Of a stretch of DNA of 64,000 bases, positions 54,139 to 63,497 are shown one piece after another. Position numbers and translations under genes: made by a program. A model generated the notes under the pieces. The model ran no database searches, had not been told where the DNA came from, and worked only from the letters and a program-made list of their open reading frames with translations. The stretch comes from Burkholderia ubonensis. GTDB lineage: Bacteria; Pseudomonadota; Gammaproteobacteria; Burkholderiales; Burkholderiaceae. The stretch's first letter is position 1. Every line of letters starts with the position of its first letter. The stretch is taken from NCBI RefSeq assembly GCF_001718695.1, contig NZ_CP013422.1, forward strand, positions 310,001-374,000, written 5' to 3'.

Positions 54139-55040
54139 GCGGGGTCCTTGGTCGGCGGGGTCGGGCGCGCGCCGGGCACATGCGCGCGCTGGAGGTTGCG
54201 TGCGCGGGCGCGGCGCACGTGGCGGATCATCAGCATCTGGTAGGCGGCCCCCAGCACGCGCACGGTCCTGTCGAGGCGGCGGGCGTCGGCGCCGACGAGC
54301 ACGCGGCGCGCATTGCGCTCGACGCCGGCGAGGATCTGCCGCGCGGCGTCGTCGGCCGTCGTCGCGTCGATCAGGCGGTTCGCCTGGCGGCGGTGGGTCG
54401 CCTCGTCCTGGCCGGTCAGCGCATGGATGCTGGTGTCGACGCGCGACGCGTCGACGATGTTCGTTGCGACGCCGCCCGGATGCACGCAGGTCGCGCTGAC
54501 GGGCGCGCCGTCGAGCTCCAGCTCCATCCGCAGCGCCTCGGTGAAGCCGCGCACCGCGAACTTGGTCGCGTTGTACGCGCTTTGGGTCGGCATCGCGATC
54601 AGCCCGAACAGGCTCGACGTGTTGACGACATGGCCGTCGCCGGACGCGCGCAGATGGGGCAGGAACGCCTGCGTGCCATGCACGACGCCCCAGAAGTTGA
54701 TGCCGACGATCCATTCGAGATCGTCGAAGCGCGCGGTTTCGGCGCTGGCCGCGAGCGACACGCCCGCGTTGTTGAAGATCAGGTTGACCTTGCCGTGCGA
54801 CTGGGCCCGCACGAAGCCGGCCCACGCAAACACCGCGTCGCGGTCGGCAACGTCGAGCCGCTGCGTCGTCACGCGCACGCCGTGCCGCGAGCAGGCGGCC
54901 GCCGTGCCCGCGAGCCCGACGTCGTTGACGTCCGAGAGCGCGACCTCGCAGCCGCGCCGCGCGAGCTCGACCGCGAGACTGCGGCCCATGCCCGAACCGG
55001 CGCCGGTGATCGCGGCGACCTTCCCGGAAAACCCCTTCAT
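54135..55040 (-). CDS. Short-chain dehydrogenase/reductase
   Basis: This 301-residue classical SDR has AAITGAGSGMGRSLAVELAR (TGxxxGxG), NNAGVS, Ser in NTSSLFGLIAMPTQSAYNAT and YNATK (Tyr-x-x-x-Lys). GGAGGAACG lies 8 bases before the ATG at 55040; the frame continues upstream into the control region. It is the first gene of the operon. In the logic of the operon it would oxidise a secondary alcohol to the ketone used by the monooxygenase. Confidence 0.93.
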   Translation of the reverse strand: MKGFSGKVAAITGAGSGMGRSLAVELARRGCEVALSDVNDVGLAGTAAACSRHGVRVTTQRLDVADRDAVFAWAGFVRAQSHGKVNLIFNNAGVSLAASAETARFDDLEWIVGINFWGVVHGTQAFLPHLRASGDGHVVNTSSLFGLIAMPTQSAYNATKFAVRGFTEALRMELELDGAPVSATCVHPGGVATNIVDASRVDTSIHALTGQDEATHRRQANRLIDATTADDAARQILAGVERNARRVLVGADARRLDRTVRVLGAAYQMLMIRHVRRARARNLQRAHVPGARPTPPTKDPA

Positions 55041-55090
55041 CCGTCGTTCCTCCCGTGTCCGCTTGCGCTGTGCCGGCGGCGCGCTTATTG

Positions 55091-55108
55091 TGGTGTTGCG
55101 TGTCACCA
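55091..55108. promoter_or_regulatory. Inverted repeat, candidate TetR operator
   Basis: TGGTG and CACCA form 5-base perfect arms around 8 bases, in the 89-base gap between the SDR operon and the TetR gene. It sits in the middle of a locally A+T-rich patch (a TTTAG and TTTTCG run follows), as expected of overlapping divergent promoters. Confidence 0.4.
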
Positions 55109-55129
55109 ATTTAGTTTTCGGGTGTCCTG

Positions 55130-55786
55130 ATGTCAAATAGCGGAATGGAGAAAGCACTCAAAACGCAGAAACGGGGCCGCGCGTACGGCGGCGTGGCGCC
55201 CGAGGTGCGCGCGGCGGAGCGGCGCGACGCATTGATCCGCGCGGCGACGCGCGTGTTCGGCACGGTCGGTTTCCGGAAGGCGACCGTGCGGTCGATCTGT
55301 CGGGAAGCGAAGCTGAACGACCGCTATTTCTATGCGGCGTTTGACAGCACCGAGGATTTGCTGCGCTGCACCTACCTGCATCACGCGGAGCAGCTGCGCG
55401 ACGCGGTCGCGCAGGCGGTCGCCGCGCGCGGCGGCGATCTGGACGCGCGCGTCGACGCGGGGCTCGCGGCGTTCTTCGCGTTCCTGCGCGACCCGTGCGC
55501 GGCGCGCGTGCTGCTGCTCGAGGTGATGGGCGTGAGCCTGGACACCGACGCGACGTATCAGCGCGTGCTCGTCGAGTTCGGCAAGCTGATCATGGCGATC
55601 GGCGGGCGGGGCGAGGCGATCACGGGGGCGGAGCGCACCGAGCAGTGGCTGATCGGGCTCGCGCTGGTCGGCGCGATGACGAACGTCGGCACGGCGTGGC
55701 TGCTGACCGAGTACCGAGATCCGGAAGCGCAGATGATCGCGAGCTGCAGGAAGGTGCTGCTCGGGACGTTGGGGGCGGCGGGGTAG
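55130..55786 (+). CDS. TetR-family transcriptional regulator
   Basis: This 218-residue protein has the HTH AALIRAATRVFGTVGFRK-like start (residues 32-60; RDALIRAATRVFGTVGFRKA, then ICREAKLNDRYFYAAFDSTE), and a helical ligand-binding domain. It is divergent from the SDR/monooxygenase/hydrolase operon and most likely represses it until the substrate is present. ATG 55130 is at the first residue of a short Lys-rich arm. Confidence 0.93.
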   Translation: MSNSGMEKALKTQKRGRAYGGVAPEVRAAERRDALIRAATRVFGTVGFRKATVRSICREAKLNDRYFYAAFDSTEDLLRCTYLHHAEQLRDAVAQAVAARGGDLDARVDAGLAAFFAFLRDPCAARVLLLEVMGVSLDTDATYQRVLVEFGKLIMAIGGRGEAITGAERTEQWLIGLALVGAMTNVGTAWLLTEYRDPEAQMIASCRKVLLGTLGAAG

Positions 55787-55813
55787 GGGGGAGGCTGCTG
55801 CGTACCGATTGAA

Positions 55814-55831
55814 TGCCGCCCGCGCGCGGCA
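55814..55831. terminator. Hairpin in the convergent gap between TetR and LysR genes
   Basis: TGCCGC and GCGGCA form a 6-base stem around a GC-rich 6-base loop, in the 49-base gap between the converging genes. No T-run follows on either strand, so this is a weak terminator candidate. Confidence 0.3.
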
Positions 55832-55835
55832 CGAT

Positions 55836-56792
55836 TCACCCGGAAGCACGCTTCGACTTCGTCGCCCGCCCACGTGTCGCCCGCACCGGCGCCGCACCCA
55901 TTTCCTCCCGCATCGCCTCGATGAACGCCCGCACCTTCGGCGACGGCAGCCGCGTCGACGGAAAGATCGCGTGAATCCCGGCCGGCGGCGAGCGCCAGCC
56001 GGGCAGCAGGCGCACGAGCCGGCCCGCGGCGACGTCGTCGGCGGTCGAGAAATCGGTCAGCAGCCCGAAGCCGCCGCCCGCGAGCGCGATCGCGCGGCAG
56101 GCGGTCGCAGTGTTCGACACGACGTGCGCGGTGCAGCGCACCGACGCCTTGCCGCCGCGCGCGTTCTCGAGCTCGAACGTCTGCGGGCGCGGCAACGTCG
56201 ACAGCATCACGAACGGCAGCGCCGCGAGCGCCGCCGGATCGCGCGGCAACCCCCAGCGCGCGACGAACGCCGGGCTCGCGACCGGCCACTTCTCGTATTC
56301 GCCGAGCTGCACCGCGCGATAGTTGGAATCCGCGAGACGGCCGATGCGGATCGCGACGTCGATGTTGTCGGCGACGAGGTCGACGAGGCGGTCGTTCGCG
56401 ATCAGTTCGACGTCGAGCGCCGGATGCGCGTCGCGCAGCGCGACGATCGCAGGCGCGACGACCTGCGCGCCATAGTCGATCGGCGCGCTCACGCGCAGCG
56501 TGCCGCGCAGCGGCCCCGTCTCCGACGACACCGCGTCGAGCGCGCTTTCGGTCGCGCGCATGATGTCGCGGCACGCGTCGTAGAACGCGCGCCCCGCGTC
56601 GGTCACGGCGAGCCGCCGCGTGGTGCGCACCAGCAGGTTCGCGCCCACTTCGGATTCGAGCCGCTGCATGTGCGTGCTGACCACCGTCTTCGCGAGCCCG
56701 AGCCGCTCGGCCGCCGCCGTCAGCGAGCCCGCTTCGACCACCGCCACGAAAACCGCGAGCCGGTTCAGGTTCACGTCGCGTAGATCCGCCAT
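55836..56792 (-). CDS. LysR-family transcriptional regulator
   Basis: This 318-residue protein has an N-terminal HTH (VNLNRLAVFVAVVEAGSLTA, then LGLAKTVVSTHMQRLE) and a substrate-binding domain with LRVSAPIDYGAQVV. AGGA lies 9 bases before the ATG at 56792. It is divergent from the GST/PNPOx-reductase operon across 126 bases and probably activates that operon. Confidence 0.94.
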   Translation of the reverse strand: MADLRDVNLNRLAVFVAVVEAGSLTAAAERLGLAKTVVSTHMQRLESEVGANLLVRTTRRLAVTDAGRAFYDACRDIMRATESALDAVSSETGPLRGTLRVSAPIDYGAQVVAPAIVALRDAHPALDVELIANDRLVDLVADNIDVAIRIGRLADSNYRAVQLGEYEKWPVASPAFVARWGLPRDPAALAALPFVMLSTLPRPQTFELENARGGKASVRCTAHVVSNTATACRAIALAGGGFGLLTDFSTADDVAAGRLVRLLPGWRSPPAGIHAIFPSTRLPSPKVRAFIEAMREEMGAAPVRATRGRATKSKRASG

Positions 56793-56918
56793 CGCCGATT
56801 GTCCTGTCAAAGAGGATGATGTTTCCGCGATTATCCCTCTTCTGAACACAGAGGGCGCACGTTACGCTGGGGCCGTTCGTCGCCGAATTCCGGCGGCGCG
56901 AGATCCAGGAGCCTTGCC

Positions 56919-57563
56919 ATGTCTGCTGCCAACCAGCCTGCCCGTCCGGTTCGCGTCTACTCGTTTCCGCTGTCCGGCCACGCGCATCGCGTGCGCCTGT
57001 TCCTGTCGCTGCTCGGCGTGCCGTTCGAGGTCGTCGACGTGGATCTCGCCGCGGGCGAGCAGCGCCGGCCGGCCTTCCTTGCGCTGAACCCGTTCGGGCA
57101 GGTGCCCGTGATCGACGACGGCGGCGTCGTGCTGTCCGACTCGAACGCGATCCTCGTCTATCTCGCGAAGCGCTACGGCGACGCGCACTGGCTGCCCGAC
57201 GATCCGGCCGGCGCGGCGGCCGTGCAGCGCTGGCTGTCGCTCGCGGCGGGACCGATCGCGGCGGGCCCGGCCGCGGCGCGGCTCGTCACCGTGTTCAACG
57301 CGACGCTCGACCACGACGCGGCCAAGCGCACCGCCGCGAAGGTGCTCGCCGCGATCGACGGCGAGCTGGCCGGCAAGCCGTTCGCGGCCGGCGCGCAGCC
57401 GACCATCGCCGACATCGCCGCCTACACGTACATCGCGCACGCGCCGGAAGGCGGCGTGTCGCTCGATCCGTATCCGCATCTGCGCGCGTGGCTCGCGCGC
57501 GTCGAGGCGTTGCCCGGGTTCGTCGGCATGCCGCCGACCCGCGCGGGCCTGCTCGCCGCGTGA
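56919..57563 (+). CDS. Glutathione S-transferase family protein
   Basis: This 214-residue GST has a thioredoxin-like N-terminal domain (SFPLSGHAHRVRLFLSLLG with the catalytic-type Ser/His, NPFGQVPVIDDGGVVLSDSN) and an all-helical C-terminal domain. The pattern is of the beta/zeta-like class that detoxifies electrophiles. The next gene follows after 40 bases, so they are co-transcribed. Confidence 0.94.
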   Translation: MSAANQPARPVRVYSFPLSGHAHRVRLFLSLLGVPFEVVDVDLAAGEQRRPAFLALNPFGQVPVIDDGGVVLSDSNAILVYLAKRYGDAHWLPDDPAGAAAVQRWLSLAAGPIAAGPAAARLVTVFNATLDHDAAKRTAAKVLAAIDGELAGKPFAAGAQPTIADIAAYTYIAHAPEGGVSLDPYPHLRAWLARVEALPGFVGMPPTRAGLLAA

Positions 57564-57603
57564 CGCGCGGCGGATCGACACGCGTAACCACCGGGAGAAC
57601 GAG

Positions 57604-59679
57604 ATGATCGCGCCGAGCGCCGCCGTACCGGGCTGGGAGCTGGATGTGTCGCCGTTTCATGCGGGCGAACTCGCCGTGCAGCAGCGCGCGGGCGTGGCCG
57701 ACGCCGCGAGCGCCGTCGGGCTGCGCGGCATCCGGCGTTTCATGCCCGATCAGCATCGGGCGTTCTTCGCGCAATTGCCGTTCTTCGTGCTCGGCGGCGT
57801 CGACCCGGAGGGGCAGCCGTGGGCGACGCTGCGTGTCGGCGCGCCGGGCTTCGCGACGTCGCCCGACGCGCACACGCTGCGGATCGCGGGCGACGCATTG
57901 CCGGGCGATCCGCTGGCCGGTGCGTGGCGGCCGGGCGCGCCGCTCGGCGGGCTCGGCATCCAGTTCGACACGCGGCGGCGCAATCGCGTCAACGGCGTCG
58001 TGCAGGCCGTCGACGGCAGCAATGTGCTGACGGTCGCCGTCGAGCAGAGCTTCGGTAATTGCGCGAAATACATCCAGGCGCGCAAGCCGGTGCGCGTGCC
58101 GCGTGAGGGCGAGCGGTCCGCGGCTGATGCGGCGCCCGAGGTGTCGGACCGGCTGAGCGACGCCGATCGCGCGCTGCTGGCGCAGGCGGATACGTTCTTC
58201 GTCGCGAGCGCGAACCTGTCGGCGGAAGCGGGCGCGGCGCGCGGCGTGGACGTCTCGCATCGCGGCGGGATGCCGGGCTTCGTGCGCGTCGACGACGACG
58301 CCACGCTGACGACCCCCGACTTCAGCGGCAACCGGCTGTTCAACACGCTCGGCAACCTGCTGCTCGATCCGCGCGCGGGCTTGCTGTTCGTCGATTTCGA
58401 GCGCGGCGATCTGGTGCACGTCGCCGCGCGCGCGGAGATCGTCTGGGACGGGCCGCTCGTCGCGTCGTTCGAAGGCGCGCAGCGGGTGGTGCGGTATCGC
58501 GTGCAGGAAGTGCGGCGCAGCGTCGCGGTGATGCCGTTCCGCTGGTCGCCGGTCGAATGGGCGCCGCAGTTCGCGGCGGCGACGCGAGCGCCGGCCGCGA
58601 CGGCTTCGCAAACGGCGGCGTCGCATGTGCCGACGCCCGCATCCGCCGCGCCGTCGGCGTCCGGCTGGCGCGCGCTGCGCGTCGCGAAGATCGTCGACGA
58701 AGCGCGCGCGATGCGCTCGTTTCATTTCGAGGCGGCGGACGGCGGCGCGCTGCCCGCATACGAAGCCGGTCAGCATCTGACGCTGCGCGTCGCGCTGCCG
58801 GGCGGCGATGCGCCGGCGATCCGCAGCTACACGCTGTCGGATGCGCCCGGCGCCGCCCATTACCGGATCACCGTGAAGCGGGAAGGGCGCGTGTCGGCGT
58901 GGCTGCACGACCACGCGCGCGCCGGCATGACGCTCGACGCGCAGATGCCGCGCGGCCGCTTCACGTTCGACGTCGCGAGCCCGCGACCGGCCGTGCTGGT
59001 GTCGGCCGGCATCGGCATCACGCCGATGATGGCGATGCTGCGACGCGCGCTGGCCGACGACAGCGCGTCGCGCCGCGTGGTGTTCGTGCACGGTGCGCGC
59101 GACGCGGCCGACCGGCCGTTCGCCGCCGAGCTCGCGCGTCTCGCACACGCCGACGCACGTGTGTCGCTGCACTGCTTCGACAGCCGCGCGCAGCGCGACG
59201 GCGCGGGCCGCGTCGACGTCGCGCAGCTCAAGCGCATCCTGCCGTTCGACGACTACGACTTCTACCTGTGCGGGCCGGCCGCCTTCATGCGCGAGCTGTA
59301 CGACGGGCTGCGCGCGCTGAACGTCGCGGACGAGCGGATCCGTTTCGAGGCGTTCGGGCCGTCGAGCGTCGTGCGCACGGCGCACCGGGGCGAGCGCACG
59401 TCGCCGGCGGCGAGCGTGCCCGTGGTGTTTCGGCGCTCGGCGCGCGACGCCGAATGGACGCCCGCCGACGGCACGCTGCTCGAATTCGCCGAAAGCCGCG
59501 GCGTGACGGTGCCGTCGGATTGCCGCGCCGGCTCGTGCGGGACCTGCGCGACGCGTGTGCTGTCCGGCGCGGTCGACTACCTGCACGCATACGACGCAGC
59601 GGTCGAACCCGGCTGCGCGCTGCTGTGCGTCGCGCAGCCGGCCGCGCGGGCCGGCGAGCCGCTCGTGCTCGACCGTTGA
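57604..59679 (+). CDS. PNPOx-like / ferredoxin-reductase / ferredoxin fusion
   Basis: This 691-residue protein has three parts. Residues 1-330 are a pyridoxamine-phosphate-oxidase-like FMN-binding fold (LPFFVLGGVDPEGQPWATLR, FGNCAKYIQARKP). After an Ala/Thr-rich linker (about 330-350), residues 350-590 form an FNR-type FAD/NAD module (IRSYTLSDAP, VSAGIGITPMMAMLRRAL, YLCGPAAFM). Residues 605-691 are a plant-type [2Fe-2S] domain (CRAGSCGTCATRV, then Cys in PGCALLC). The parts form a self-contained electron chain from NAD(P)H to a flavin site. It is coupled to the GST gene and a LysR regulator, so a detoxification or xenobiotic role is likely; the substrate is unknown. Confidence 0.92.
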   Translation: MIAPSAAVPGWELDVSPFHAGELAVQQRAGVADAASAVGLRGIRRFMPDQHRAFFAQLPFFVLGGVDPEGQPWATLRVGAPGFATSPDAHTLRIAGDALPGDPLAGAWRPGAPLGGLGIQFDTRRRNRVNGVVQAVDGSNVLTVAVEQSFGNCAKYIQARKPVRVPREGERSAADAAPEVSDRLSDADRALLAQADTFFVASANLSAEAGAARGVDVSHRGGMPGFVRVDDDATLTTPDFSGNRLFNTLGNLLLDPRAGLLFVDFERGDLVHVAARAEIVWDGPLVASFEGAQRVVRYRVQEVRRSVAVMPFRWSPVEWAPQFAAATRAPAATASQTAASHVPTPASAAPSASGWRALRVAKIVDEARAMRSFHFEAADGGALPAYEAGQHLTLRVALPGGDAPAIRSYTLSDAPGAAHYRITVKREGRVSAWLHDHARAGMTLDAQMPRGRFTFDVASPRPAVLVSAGIGITPMMAMLRRALADDSASRRVVFVHGARDAADRPFAAELARLAHADARVSLHCFDSRAQRDGAGRVDVAQLKRILPFDDYDFYLCGPAAFMRELYDGLRALNVADERIRFEAFGPSSVVRTAHRGERTSPAASVPVVFRRSARDAEWTPADGTLLEFAESRGVTVPSDCRAGSCGTCATRVLSGAVDYLHAYDAAVEPGCALLCVAQPAARAGEPLVLDR

Positions 59680-59811
59680 CGCACACGCGGCAACGCTGCG
59701 ACACGCCGTCGCACGACGCGTGCTGCGCTAAAACCGCGCGCAACTGCTTCTTTTTCCGGAGACCTGTCGGACCGACGATAGCGTCAACCGATCGAACAAA
59801 GGAGCAACATC

Positions 59812-60015
59812 ATGAAACTGTTCAGCATGATCCGTCTGGTCCTGTGGAGCTTCTTCGGCGTGCGCAACAGCAAGGCGCACGCCGCGGATCTGGAGAACGT
59901 CAACTTCACGCTGCTGCCGTTCGTGGCGATCATTCTCGCCGCGCTCGTCGGGGCGGTCATTTACGGCGTCGTGCACCTGGTGGCCGATCCGACGTCGACG
60001 ATGCAGGGCTTCTGA
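59812..60015 (+). CDS. DUF2970 small membrane protein
   Basis: This 67-residue protein has the DUF2970 pattern: a short amphipathic start (FSMIRLVLWSFFGVRNSKAH) and one membrane helix (LPFVAIILAALVGAVIYGVV). AAAGGAG lies about 7 bases before the ATG. The family is common in beta-proteobacteria and has no known role. It stands alone. Confidence 0.85.
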   Translation: MKLFSMIRLVLWSFFGVRNSKAHAADLENVNFTLLPFVAIILAALVGAVIYGVVHLVADPTSTMQGF

Positions 60016-60591
60016 ACGATGGCCGAAACGCGCGCGAGTCGTCGCGCGCGTTTCGCGGTTCGCCCGGGCGTTGCACGTTGCCCGGCGAGCGCCGCTGCGG
60101 CGCGTCCTTCGCTCTAGGCGTTCTCCTCGCTTCAATCGCGTCGTCCCGCTTCACCTGCCCGGCGCGCTGCGCGCGCTTCACCCCATTCCCCGACCCGTTC
60201 CCGTGCCCGCGGTAAAATGCGCGCCGCGCCGCGATGCCGCGCGCGACGGGCATCCCGCCGTTCCGACGAACGGCGCACACAGGCCCGCCGCGGCGTTCGA
60301 AGCGTTCCCCGCACGACACGCCCGCGCGAAGCCGCCGGCCGCCCGCTGCGCCGCCGATCCACCGATCGGCGGCCAGGCCGGCGCCCGGCGCGTCAGCGGC
60401 TCAGATGCCCCAACCTGCGCTATCCCGACCGATCGGCCCGCACGCGGCCCGATCGCGCGGCGCGTCCGACGCACGGCGGGTCGAGCACGCGCACGGCGTC
60501 TGTCCGGCACCGTCGCGGCGGCGTGCGCTTCGTGTTTCCCAGGTTCAGCGCGTTTCGACAGGAACGAGCGGCAAGTTTTCCATCCAGAACG
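60016..60591. promoter_or_regulatory. Long leader of the TonB receptor gene with two strong hairpins
   Basis: These 576 bases contain no convincing gene. A TAAAAT (60213-60218) is a good -10 on the plus strand, so transcription could start near 60225 and give a leader of about 370 bases. Within it, CGCCGTTC/GAACGGCG (60256-60275) and GCCGCCGATC/GATCGGCGGC (60350-60373) form perfect 8- and 10-base stems with 4-base loops. I looked for thiamine- or cobalamin-riboswitch boxes and did not find them. Confidence 0.45.
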
Positions 60592-62826
60592 ATGACGGTG
60601 AATAGAACAATCGCGTTGACCGCACGGCGGCGGCGCACGAAGGTCGGCTTGGGCGTGGGTCTCGGCATCACGCTTTTCGCCGCGCAGGCCGCGGCCGCGC
60701 CGGGCGACGCGCGACCGGCTTCGGATGCCGATGCGGCCGGCGGCGCCACGCTGCCGGCCATCAGCGTGAGCGGCGCGCGCGGCAATGCGTTGCGTGCGCG
60801 CACCGCGTCGGTCGCCGGCCATGACGACGCGCCGCTGCGCGATACGCCCGCGTCGGTCAGCGTCGTCACCCGCGCGCTGCTGGACGACCAGCAGGCGAAG
60901 CGATTGAGCGACGTCGTTCGCAACGACGCGTCGGTCAGCAACGCGTACGCGCCGGTCGGCTATTTCGAAGGCTTTTCGATTCGCGGCTTTCCGGTCGATC
61001 TCGCGAGCGCGATCCGCATCGACGGCCTGACGGTGTCGGGCGAGCAGAACGTGCCGCTCGAGAACAAGGAGCGCGTCGAGATCCTGAAAGGGCTCGCGGG
61101 CATCGACAGCGGCGTCGTCGCGCCGGGCGGCGTGATCAACTTCGTGACCAAGCGGTCCGCGAACGTCGCGAGCGTGACGACGGGCGTCGACAGCCGGGGA
61201 TCGACGTCGGCCGCCATGGATCTCGGCCGGCGGTTCGGCCCCGCCAACCAGTTCGGCATCCGGATCAATGCGGCGAAGGAGAACATGCATTCGTATATCG
61301 ACGGCACGAACGGGCGCCGCACGTTCGGATCGATCGCCGCCGACTGGGACATCAGCCCGCGCGCAAGCCTGCAGTTCAATGCGGAATTCCAGCAGTGGAT
61401 CCAGCGTTCCGCGCCGGGGTATCAGCTGCTCGGCGGCACGGTGGTGCCGTCCGTCAAGTCGACGTCGAAGGCGCTCGGCACGCAGCCGTGGGCGAAACCG
61501 GTGACGACCGACGCGCTGAACCTCAACGCGCGCTTCGACTACCAGTTCAACGACGACTGGAAGGCGTACGTCGCCGCGGGCCGCAGCCGCACGATGATCG
61601 ACGACAACAGCGCGTTCGCGTATGGCTGTTCGTACGCGGCGAGCTGCGCGGCCGGCGCGACGTCGCCGTTCTTCTTCGGCCGGAATGGGGATTTCGACGT
61701 GTACGACTTCCGCAGCCCGGGCGAGTATCGCCGCAACGACGACGTGCGCGCGGTGACTACGGGCAAGTTCGCGACCGGGCCGGTGCGCCACGAGCTGACG
61801 GTCGGCACGAGCGTGCAGCGGCGCGTCGTGCACATGGCGGACGCCGTCTACGACTATGTGGGCAGCGAGAACATCTACGGCCCGGACGTCACGTTCGCGC
61901 CGTCGCCGAACGTGCCCGGGCCGTCGTATCCGCGGCTCGACGCGTGGCAGTACGCGGTGTTCGGCGCCGACCGGATCAGCTTCGGCGACCACTGGCAGGT
62001 GCTCGCGGGCGGCAAGGAGGTGCTGCTGCGGCAGCGGAGCTGGAGCAGCCTCGACGGCCCGCAGGCCCGCACCGACCGCTCGGTGTTCCTGCCGCAGGTC
62101 GCGCTGGTCTACAAGCCGGTGAACGCGCTGTCGCTTTACGCGTCGTACAGCAAGGCGCTGTCGCTCGGCGACCAGGCGCCGGTGCGCGCGACCAACGCAT
62201 ATGCGTTCCTGCCGCCCGTCGAATCCCGCCAGATCGAAGTCGGTGCGAAATACGACTGGCTCGACCGCCTGAGCCTCACGGCCGCGGTATTCTCGATCAG
62301 CAAGCCGTTCCAGTTCGCGCAGCCCGACGCGTCGAACGGCAGCTACACGTTCGTGCAGCGCGGCACGCAGCGGCACCAGGGGATCGAGCTCGGCGCGGCC
62401 GGGCAGGTCACGCAGCGGCTGTCGCTGACCGCGACCGTGGCGGCGATTCGCGCGCGCGCTTACGATTCGGGGTCGCCGGCCTACGAAGGGCACCAGGCCA
62501 TCAACGTCCCGGCGCTGCGCGCGTCGCTGTATGCGGACTATGCGGTGCCCGGCGTCGCCGGTCTCGCGCTGCTCGGCGGCGTCGATTACAGCGCGAGCCG
62601 CAATGCGAACGAAGAGGGCACGGCGCGCGTGCCGGCGTGGTTCGTGTTCAATCTCGGCGCGCGCTATGCGACGAAGATCGGCGGACACCGGACGGTGCTG
62701 CGCGTGTCGGTCGACAACCTGTTCAACAAGTTCTACTGGCGGGATGCGGGCGAGCAGCAGGGCGACGCGTACCTGTTTCCCGGCGCGCCGCGCACCGCGC
62801 GCGTGTCGCTGACTTACGATTTCTGA
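60592..62826 (+). CDS. TonB-dependent siderophore/vitamin receptor
   Basis: This 744-residue outer-membrane protein has a signal region (GLGITLFAAQAAAA), a TonB-box-like LPAISVSGARG, and a plug domain (RDTPASVSVVTRALLDDQQA, then GFSIRGF and GVINFVTKR). A 22-strand barrel ends in RVSLTYDF, with the C-terminal Phe needed for assembly. The siderophore-receptor pattern is clear, but the ligand is not. The next gene encodes a PnuC-like permease and then a kinase-like protein, so a vitamin or nucleoside may be the cargo, not iron. The start at 60592 has no strong ribosome site. Confidence 0.9.
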   Translation: MTVNRTIALTARRRRTKVGLGVGLGITLFAAQAAAAPGDARPASDADAAGGATLPAISVSGARGNALRARTASVAGHDDAPLRDTPASVSVVTRALLDDQQAKRLSDVVRNDASVSNAYAPVGYFEGFSIRGFPVDLASAIRIDGLTVSGEQNVPLENKERVEILKGLAGIDSGVVAPGGVINFVTKRSANVASVTTGVDSRGSTSAAMDLGRRFGPANQFGIRINAAKENMHSYIDGTNGRRTFGSIAADWDISPRASLQFNAEFQQWIQRSAPGYQLLGGTVVPSVKSTSKALGTQPWAKPVTTDALNLNARFDYQFNDDWKAYVAAGRSRTMIDDNSAFAYGCSYAASCAAGATSPFFFGRNGDFDVYDFRSPGEYRRNDDVRAVTTGKFATGPVRHELTVGTSVQRRVVHMADAVYDYVGSENIYGPDVTFAPSPNVPGPSYPRLDAWQYAVFGADRISFGDHWQVLAGGKEVLLRQRSWSSLDGPQARTDRSVFLPQVALVYKPVNALSLYASYSKALSLGDQAPVRATNAYAFLPPVESRQIEVGAKYDWLDRLSLTAAVFSISKPFQFAQPDASNGSYTFVQRGTQRHQGIELGAAGQVTQRLSLTATVAAIRARAYDSGSPAYEGHQAINVPALRASLYADYAVPGVAGLALLGGVDYSASRNANEEGTARVPAWFVFNLGARYATKIGGHRTVLRVSVDNLFNKFYWRDAGEQQGDAYLFPGAPRTARVSLTYDF

Positions 62827-62859
62827 TCGCGGTTCGACCTACACTGGAGAGTACGAACG

Positions 62860-63474
62860 ATGTCCACCCTCGAAATCGCCGGCGTGATCGTCAGTGCGCT
62901 CGCGATCTGGCTGACCGCGAAGCGGCGCATGCTGTGCTGGCCCGTGGGGCTCGCGTCGGTCGCGCTGTACGGCTGGATCTTCTTCGACGCGAAGCTTTAT
63001 TCGGACATGCTGCTGCAGGGCGCGTTCGCGGTGCTGCAGGTGTACGGCTGGCGGCGCTGGCTCGCGCAGCGTGAGCTGGACGCCGGCAGCGCGGGCGCTG
63101 CGCCGGCCGGCGACGTCGCGCCCGTGACCGGCGTGCGGCCGCGGCAGATGTTGCCCGACCTGATCGCGGCGGTCGTCGGCAGCGCGCTGCTCGGCGGGAT
63201 CATGGCGCGCTGGACCGACGCCGCGCTGCCGTTCGTCGACGCGTCGCTGACCGCGTTCAGCCTCGTCGCGCAATACTGGACCGCGCGGCGCTACATCGCA
63301 TCGTGGGGCCTGTGGATCGTGGTCAACGTGGTGTATGTCGGGATGTTCGTCGTCAAGGAGCTGTACCTGACCGCGGGGCTCTATGCGCTGTTCATCGGGC
63401 TCGCGGTGATCGGCTGGCGCGACTGGCGTCGCTCGGCCGACGCATTGCATGCGGCGACGAGCCCGGCCGCCTGA
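62860..63474 (+). CDS. pnuC: PnuC-type vitamin/nucleoside inner-membrane transporter
   Basis: This 204-residue, seven-helix-like protein has the PnuC signature RRMLCWPVGLASVALYGWIF near the N-terminus and SWGLWIVVNVVYVGMFVVKE near the C-terminus. PnuC proteins facilitate uptake of nicotinamide riboside, and the PnuT subgroup of thiamine. GGAG lies before the ATG, and the gene is 33 bases after the TonB receptor. The neighbouring kinase-like gene could trap the imported vitamin by phosphorylation. Confidence 0.85.
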   Translation: MSTLEIAGVIVSALAIWLTAKRRMLCWPVGLASVALYGWIFFDAKLYSDMLLQGAFAVLQVYGWRRWLAQRELDAGSAGAAPAGDVAPVTGVRPRQMLPDLIAAVVGSALLGGIMARWTDAALPFVDASLTAFSLVAQYWTARRYIASWGLWIVVNVVYVGMFVVKELYLTAGLYALFIGLAVIGWRDWRRSADALHAATSPAA

Positions 63475-63497
63475 CACCTCACGGAGCAACGTCGTTC

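Noticed and set aside
60016..60591. Thiamine or cobalamin riboswitch before the TonB receptor
   Set aside because: I looked for the characteristic conserved boxes by eye on both strands and found none; only hairpins are present.
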